DNA of 64,000 bases from an uncultured Paracoccaceae bacterium (GTDB lineage: Bacteria; Pseudomonadota; Alphaproteobacteria; Rhodobacterales; Rhodobacteraceae), in NCBI GenBank assembly GCA_937146765.1, contig CAKZRP010000065.1:62001-126000 (forward strand). Reading direction: 5' to 3'. The notes beneath the pieces were generated by a model that had not been told where the DNA came from, ran no database searches, and saw only the letters and a list, made by a program, of their open reading frames with translations. The translations under genes and the position numbers were made by a program. Position 1 is the stretch's first letter. Each line of letters opens with the position of its first letter. This document shows positions 59,829 through 64,000 of the stretch, one piece after another.

Positions 59829-61571
59829 TCAGGCCTCGGCGGCGTCCTCCAGTCGCAATTGCGCGCTTTGCCGTCCGCCCCAGGTATTGACCTCGAGCCG
59901 GCCGGCGACATGGAAGCGCGCGCCGCCATGCTCCAGCAGGCGCGGACCGAGGGCGGTGTCGAAGGCGCCAAAGGCGATCGCCTCGATGGTTCCGCCCATG
60001 CCGTCGGTGAAACTGACCTTCAGATGCGATTCCCCGACCCGCTTGGCGAATCTGACCGCCATATCGGGAAAGCCGTAGCGCGGGGCAGGGGCGCCAGCGC
60101 CGAAGGGACCCGCCTGTTCGATCTGCTCGATCAGCTCGACCGTCGCCGCTCCCGGCATCAGCATCCCGTCAAGCTTCAGATCGGAGGGGCCAAGATCGCC
60201 TGCGCCCTGCTTTTCCAGTAGCTCCGCCAACCGCGCCATCGCCGGTTCCAGCTGGTCGCGCGCCACGGTAAGGCCAGCCGCCATCTTGTGGCCGCCGCCC
60301 TTGATCAGCAGCCCCTCCAGCGCCACCCGCTGGATCGAGGCGCCAAGGTCGATGCCAGTGACGGACCGGCCCGAGCCCTTGCCCTCGCCGCCATCAAGTC
60401 CGATCACAACTGCCGGGCGCCCGGTTGCCTCTTTCAGGCGCGCGGCGACGATGCCGACGACGCCCGGATGCCAGCCTTCGCCCGCCGCCCAGACCAGCGG
60501 CGCGTCAAAGCCGCGCGCTTCGGCCTGTTCCAGCGCGGCCGCACGCACCGCATTCTCAATATCGCGGCGCTCGGTGTTCAGTTGATCCAGCCGCTCCGCC
60601 AGCGCCGCCGCCTCATGCGGGTTGTCGGTGGCCAGCAGCCGCGCGCCAAGATCCGCCTTGCCGATCCGCCCGCCCGCGTTCACGCGCGGGCCAAGCAGGA
60701 ACCCGAGGTGGTAGGTCGAGGGCGCCGAATCCATCCGGCTCACATCCGCCAAGGCCACCAACCCGGGGCGTTCCCGCCGCGCCATGACCTTCAGCCCCTG
60801 CCGCACCAGCGCCCGGTTGGCCCCGATCAGCGGCGCCACGTCGGCGACAGTGGCCAGGGCGACCAGATCCAAGAGCGCCATCAGATCCGGCCCCGTTCCG
60901 AGCCCTTTCTCGCGCGCTTGCCGCCGCACCTCGACAAGCATCAGGAAAACCACGCCAGCAGCACAGAAATAGCCGAGATCTCCGTCCTCGTCCTGCCGGT
61001 TGGGGTTCACCACCGCGACGCAGTCGGGCAGGGTCTCGCCGCCAAGGTGGTGATCCAGAACCACCACATCCGCGCCCTTGGCGGCTGCAATCGGCCCATG
61101 CGAAAGCGTGCCGCAGTCAACGCAGACAATGAGGTCGTGATCCCGCGCCAGCCCTGCCATCGCCTCGTCATTGGGGCCGTAGCCCTCGTCGATACGGTCG
61201 GGGATATAGAGCGTTGCCTGCTGTCCCATCTGCCGCAGATAGACCAGCAGCAGCGCTGCGGACGAGCCGCCATCCACGTCATAATCGGCAAAGACCGCGA
61301 TCCGTTCGCGTCGCTCCACCGCTTGCAGAAACCGCGCGGCCGCCTTCTCCATGTCCTTCATCCGCCGGGGATCGGGCAGCAGCTCTTTCAGTTGCGGCGA
61401 CAGGAAGCCGGTTGCCTCATGGGGCGGCACCCCGCGCCGCGCCAGCACCTGACAGACAGCCGACGGCAACCCGGTCTCCTGCGCCAGATGCTCGCCCGCG
61501 CGGGCCTGATCCACGCCGGGGCCGATCCAGCGGCGCCCGGTCAAAGAGGTGTCAACACCCAGAAAACTCAA
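59829..61571 (-). CDS. recJ: Single-stranded-DNA-specific exonuclease RecJ
   Basis: 580-aa 5'-3' ssDNA exonuclease of the DHH superfamily. Motifs: DYDVDGGSSAAL (I), GYGPNDEAMAGLA, CVDCGTLSHGPI (II), VVLDHHLGGETLP (DHH, III), and GPRVNAGGRIGKADLGARLL with the DHHA1 block KGGGHKMAAGLTV. The C-terminal OB domain is present. Start is TTG 61571 with GGAG 7 nt upstream. Third gene of the hom-glpX-recJ set. Confidence 0.96.
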   Translation of the reverse strand: MSFLGVDTSLTGRRWIGPGVDQARAGEHLAQETGLPSAVCQVLARRGVPPHEATGFLSPQLKELLPDPRRMKDMEKAAARFLQAVERRERIAVFADYDVDGGSSAALLLVYLRQMGQQATLYIPDRIDEGYGPNDEAMAGLARDHDLIVCVDCGTLSHGPIAAAKGADVVVLDHHLGGETLPDCVAVVNPNRQDEDGDLGYFCAAGVVFLMLVEVRRQAREKGLGTGPDLMALLDLVALATVADVAPLIGANRALVRQGLKVMARRERPGLVALADVSRMDSAPSTYHLGFLLGPRVNAGGRIGKADLGARLLATDNPHEAAALAERLDQLNTERRDIENAVRAAALEQAEARGFDAPLVWAAGEGWHPGVVGIVAARLKEATGRPAVVIGLDGGEGKGSGRSVTGIDLGASIQRVALEGLLIKGGGHKMAAGLTVARDQLEPAMARLAELLEKQGAGDLGPSDLKLDGMLMPGAATVELIEQIEQAGPFGAGAPAPRYGFPDMAVRFAKRVGESHLKVSFTDGMGGTIEAIAFGAFDTALGPRLLEHGGARFHVAGRLEVNTWGGRQSAQLRLEDAAEA

Positions 61572-61592
61572 CTTTCCGCTCCCGTCATAGGC

Positions 61593-61670
61593 AAAGGCCG
61601 GACCCGTGCGGGACCCGGCCTTTCATCTTCTCTCAAATATCCAAATCCTGACCGGGGCTGCAAGCCCTGC
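61593..61670 (-). terminator. glpX 3' region with GATATTT/AAGATGAA element, copy 3
   Basis: Minus strand after the glpX stop: GGGCT-TGC-AGCCC hairpin (about 61657-61669), then GATATTTGAGAGAAGATGAA (61641-61622), identical to copy 2, then stem AAAGGCCGG/CCGGCCTTT (61623-61615 with 61601-61593). The tail is weak in T, so recJ may still be reached. Confidence 0.6.
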
Positions 61671-61684
61671 CGCCCGCGTCAGGA

Positions 61685-62668
61685 TTACTGATGCGCGCTC
61701 AGCGGCGTACGATAGGTCATGCGCCGCACCGAGCCGGTTTTGGAGCGCATCAACAGCGTGGTGGTCTCCACCCAGCCGGGCTGGCGCTTGATGCCGGGCA
61801 GAAGCGAGCCGCCGGTGACGCCGGTGGCGGCAAAGATCACGTCCTGCGTCACCATCTCGTCGCGGGTGTAGATCCGGTCCAGATCGGTGATGCCGGCCTT
61901 GGCGGCACGGGCCTTTTCGTCGTCGTTGCGGAACAACAGGCGACCAAAGATCTGACCGCCCATGCATTTCAGGGCCGCTGCCGCCAGCACGCCCTCGGGT
62001 GCGCCGCCAGAGCCCATGTACATGTCGATGCCGGTGGTCTCAGCCTCGGCGCAGTGCATCACACCTGCAACATCGCCATCGGTGATCAGACGGATGGAGG
62101 CGCCGGTCTCGCGCACTTCGGCAATCATCGCCTCGTGGCGGGGACGCTCCAGAATGCAGACGGTGATATCGGAGGGGGCGCAGCCCTTGGCCTTGGCCAG
62201 CGCCTCGACCCGCTCGCGCGGGGTCATGTCGAGGCTGACGACGCCCTCGGCGTAGCCCGGACCGATCGCCAGCTTGTCCATATAGGTGTCGGGCGCATGC
62301 AGCATGGAGCCACGCGGACCCATGGCGATCACGGTAAGCGCGTTTGGCATGTCCTTGGCGGTGAGCGTGGTGCCTTCGAGCGGGTCCAACGCGATATCCA
62401 CGCCGGGTCCGTTGCCGGTGCCGACTTCCTCGCCGATGTAGAGCATCGGGGCCTCGTCGCGCTCGCCTTCGCCGATCACCACGACGCCTGCGATGTCGAG
62501 AAGGTTCAGCTGCTCGCGCATCGCGTTCACGGCGGCCTGGTCGGCGGCCTTCTCGTCGCCGCGCCCGATCAGCGGGGCCGAGGCCAGTGCGGCCTGTTCG
62601 GCGACCCGGGCGAGGCCCAGCGACAGCATGCGGTCATGAAAGGGCGCGTCGGCTTTGGTCGAAGTCAT
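61685..62668 (-). CDS. glpX: Class II fructose-1,6-bisphosphatase GlpX
   Basis: 327 aa. GEGERDEAPMLYIGEEVG and VDIALDPLEGTTLTAKDMPN carry the metal-binding Asp/Glu residues of class II FBPases; GSGGAPEGVLAAAALKCMGG and DVIFAATGVTGGSLLPGI are further blocks. Acts in gluconeogenesis and possibly also as a sedoheptulose-bisphosphatase. AGGAA lies about 8 nt before ATG 62668. It follows hom by 157 bp. Confidence 0.95.
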   Translation of the reverse strand: MTSTKADAPFHDRMLSLGLARVAEQAALASAPLIGRGDEKAADQAAVNAMREQLNLLDIAGVVVIGEGERDEAPMLYIGEEVGTGNGPGVDIALDPLEGTTLTAKDMPNALTVIAMGPRGSMLHAPDTYMDKLAIGPGYAEGVVSLDMTPRERVEALAKAKGCAPSDITVCILERPRHEAMIAEVRETGASIRLITDGDVAGVMHCAEAETTGIDMYMGSGGAPEGVLAAAALKCMGGQIFGRLLFRNDDEKARAAKAGITDLDRIYTRDEMVTQDVIFAATGVTGGSLLPGIKRQPGWVETTTLLMRSKTGSVRRMTYRTPLSAHQ

Positions 62669-62825
62669 TGCAAATATTCCTATCTCAAACTAGCGCGATC
62701 CCCCTCGCATAGCCTGCCCAGCCCCCGGGGGGCAAGGGAGGCGATGGGATGGTGTCGCTAACGGGGCACGTTTCAGCGGTGCCCTGCATCCGCCCGCTCC
62801 GCTGCGCAGATATAGGGCAGCTGTG

Positions 62826-64000
62826 TTACAACTCTTCGATGCGCAGGGCGACAGGAGTCCCTTCGACCACGCCAGTGGCCGAGAGGCCCTCGATGGCCTC
62901 CTCCAGCACGGTGGAGGTGCATTTGTGGGTCACGATCAGAACCGGTGCGATGGCGGTGGCGTGATCGTACTGACGCATCCGGTGGATGGAGACACCGGCG
63001 TCGCCCAGCACCGCGGCCACCTTGGCCAGGGCACCCGGCTTGTCCTGAAGCGAAAGGCGCACGTAATAAGGTGCGGGCAGGCTGGTCTGGGCCGAGGGGG
63101 CCTCGACCAGAGAGGTCGCGGGCACGCCGAAGGTCGGGATCCGCAGGCCGCGCGCAATGTCGAGCACATCACCCATCACCGCGCTGGCAGTCGGACCTTC
63201 GCCAGCCCCGGGCCCCCGCAGCACCACCTGGTTGATGGAATCGCCCTCGATCACCACCATGTTGGTGCCCCCCTCGAGCTGGCCGAGCGGCGAATTTGCC
63301 GGCACCAGACAGGGTGTCATGCGCTGTTCGATGCCGCGCCCGGTGCGCTGGGCGACGCCCAGAAGCTTGATGCGATAGCCCATGTCGGCGGCATGGCGGA
63401 TATCTTCGATGGCGATGCGCTGAATGCCTTCCAGTTTGACATCGTCAAAGGACGGTTTAGTGCCAAAGGCGATGGCGGTCAGCAGGGTCAGCTTGTGCCC
63501 CGCATCGATGCCGCCCACATCAAGGGTCGGGTCCGCCTCGAGATAGCCGAGGTCGTCGGCCTCCTTGAACACGGTGGCATAGGGCAGGCCAGCGGTCTCC
63601 ATCCGGGTCAGGATATAGTTGCAGGTGCCGTTCATCACCCCCATGACCCGGCTTATTTCGTTGCCGGCGAGGCCCTCGGTAAGGGCTTTGATGACGGGAA
63701 TGCCCCCGGCGACGGCGGCCTCGAAGCGGATCACCCGGCCCTTGGCCTCGGCCAGCTCCGCGAGGGCTTGACCATGGATGGCCAAAAGCGCCTTGTTGGC
63801 GGTGACCACATCCTTGCCTGACTTCAGGGCAGCCTCGGTCGCGAGTTTCGCCGGCCCTTCGTGACCGCCCATCAGTTCGACAAAGACATCCACATCGTCC
63901 CGCGTGGCAAGGGCGACAGGATCGGTCTCCCAGGCATAGTCCTTGAGCGAGATGCCGCGATCCTTGTTGGCATCGCGCGCCGAAACCGCGGTGATGACGA
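62826..64000 (-). CDS. hom: Homoserine dehydrogenase, 3' part
   Basis: Open at the right edge; 391 codons are present and the N-terminal NAD(P) motif is missing. Seen: VFVELMGGHEGPAKLATEAA, KDVVTANKALLAIHGQALAE, GIPVIKALTEGLAGNEISRV and MNGTCNYILTRMETAGLPY, the core homoserine dehydrogenase blocks, with Lys in the substrate site. A C-terminal ACT domain (YYVRLSLQDKPGALAKVAAV) implies feedback control, usually by threonine. NAD(P)H-dependent reduction of aspartate semialdehyde to homoserine. First gene of hom-glpX-recJ. Confidence 0.95.
   Translation of the reverse strand, partial: VITAVSARDANKDRGISLKDYAWETDPVALATRDDVDVFVELMGGHEGPAKLATEAALKSGKDVVTANKALLAIHGQALAELAEAKGRVIRFEAAVAGGIPVIKALTEGLAGNEISRVMGVMNGTCNYILTRMETAGLPYATVFKEADDLGYLEADPTLDVGGIDAGHKLTLLTAIAFGTKPSFDDVKLEGIQRIAIEDIRHAADMGYRIKLLGVAQRTGRGIEQRMTPCLVPANSPLGQLEGGTNMVVIEGDSINQVVLRGPGAGEGPTASAVMGDVLDIARGLRIPTFGVPATSLVEAPSAQTSLPAPYYVRLSLQDKPGALAKVAAVLGDAGVSIHRMRQYDHATAIAPVLIVTHKCTSTVLEEAIEGLSATGVVEGTPVALRIEEL

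Noticed and set aside
1..64000. CRISPR arrays, insertion sequences or prophage
   Set aside because: No regularly spaced repeats, transposase, integrase or phage structural gene was seen.

Overview
This looks like chromosomal DNA of a GC-rich alphaproteobacterium of the Rhodobacterales (Roseobacter-type Rhodobacteraceae). The evidence is the gene content rather than one marker: the aerobic cobalamin pathway (CobG, CobF, CobN, CobO), a GTTC-N7-GTTC type LexA box, the hom-glpX-recJ gene order, imelysin/di-heme iron genes, a carnitine operon with the dehydrogenase fused to a thioesterase, and short operons joined by ATGA or TGATG overlaps. I see no integrase, transposase, phage gene or CRISPR array. 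Taxon and GC content were judged by eye.

Layout. 1-1529: the tail of a CHAD protein, a ParA-type ATPase and a CYTH protein, a possible polyphosphate-associated trio. 1777-17119: cobalamin cluster. A B12 riboswitch (16165-16400, minus strand) leads DUF1636, cobW, cobN, cobG, cobH, cobI, cobJ, then cobL, cobE, cobM, cobB, cobA and cobF. cobK sits inverted inside this array, and cobO leaves on the other side of the riboswitch. 17364-19741: glpR-glpD. 19906-26168: iron block with DUF1513, two imelysins, a di-heme DUF1111 protein, bacterioferritin, its ferredoxin and HemP. 26367-28088: metG. 28337-30799: YqiJ-like membrane protein and flotillin. 30860-34654: MFS transporter, MobA-like aromatic monooxygenase and divergent MarR regulator. 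34670-37084: LexA-boxed orphan ImuA, rhodanese, aldo/keto reductase.

37200-42171: carnitine catabolism (CdhR-like regulator, BKACE, lipocalin, carnitine dehydrogenase-thioesterase, SDR). 42223-46657: XRE regulator divergent from DUF2061 and a fatty acid desaturase, then a DMT transporter, NUDIX hydrolase and DUF983. 46935-49059: EF-hand protein, ECF sigma factor, membrane anti-sigma candidate and heavy-metal-sensor-like protein. 49280-55520: a PleD-like diguanylate cyclase with decayed receivers, DUF3572, a HAD phosphatase, an MttB-superfamily methyltransferase, and an H-NOX/HNOBA-GGDEF pair. 55668-59296: molybdopterin oxidoreductase and MocR regulator. 59364-64000: two identical tRNA-Glu genes, recJ, glpX and the 3' part of hom.

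Themes. B12 synthesis occupies a quarter of the window and is under riboswitch control. Carnitine breakdown yields glycine betaine, which may link to the MttB-family gene. Two c-di-GMP synthases lie 4 kb apart, one probably driven by a gas-sensing H-NOX. Recurrent non-coding structure includes a REP-like element in two copies within the cob cluster and a GATATTT...AAGATGAA element that abuts terminator hairpins after three unrelated genes.
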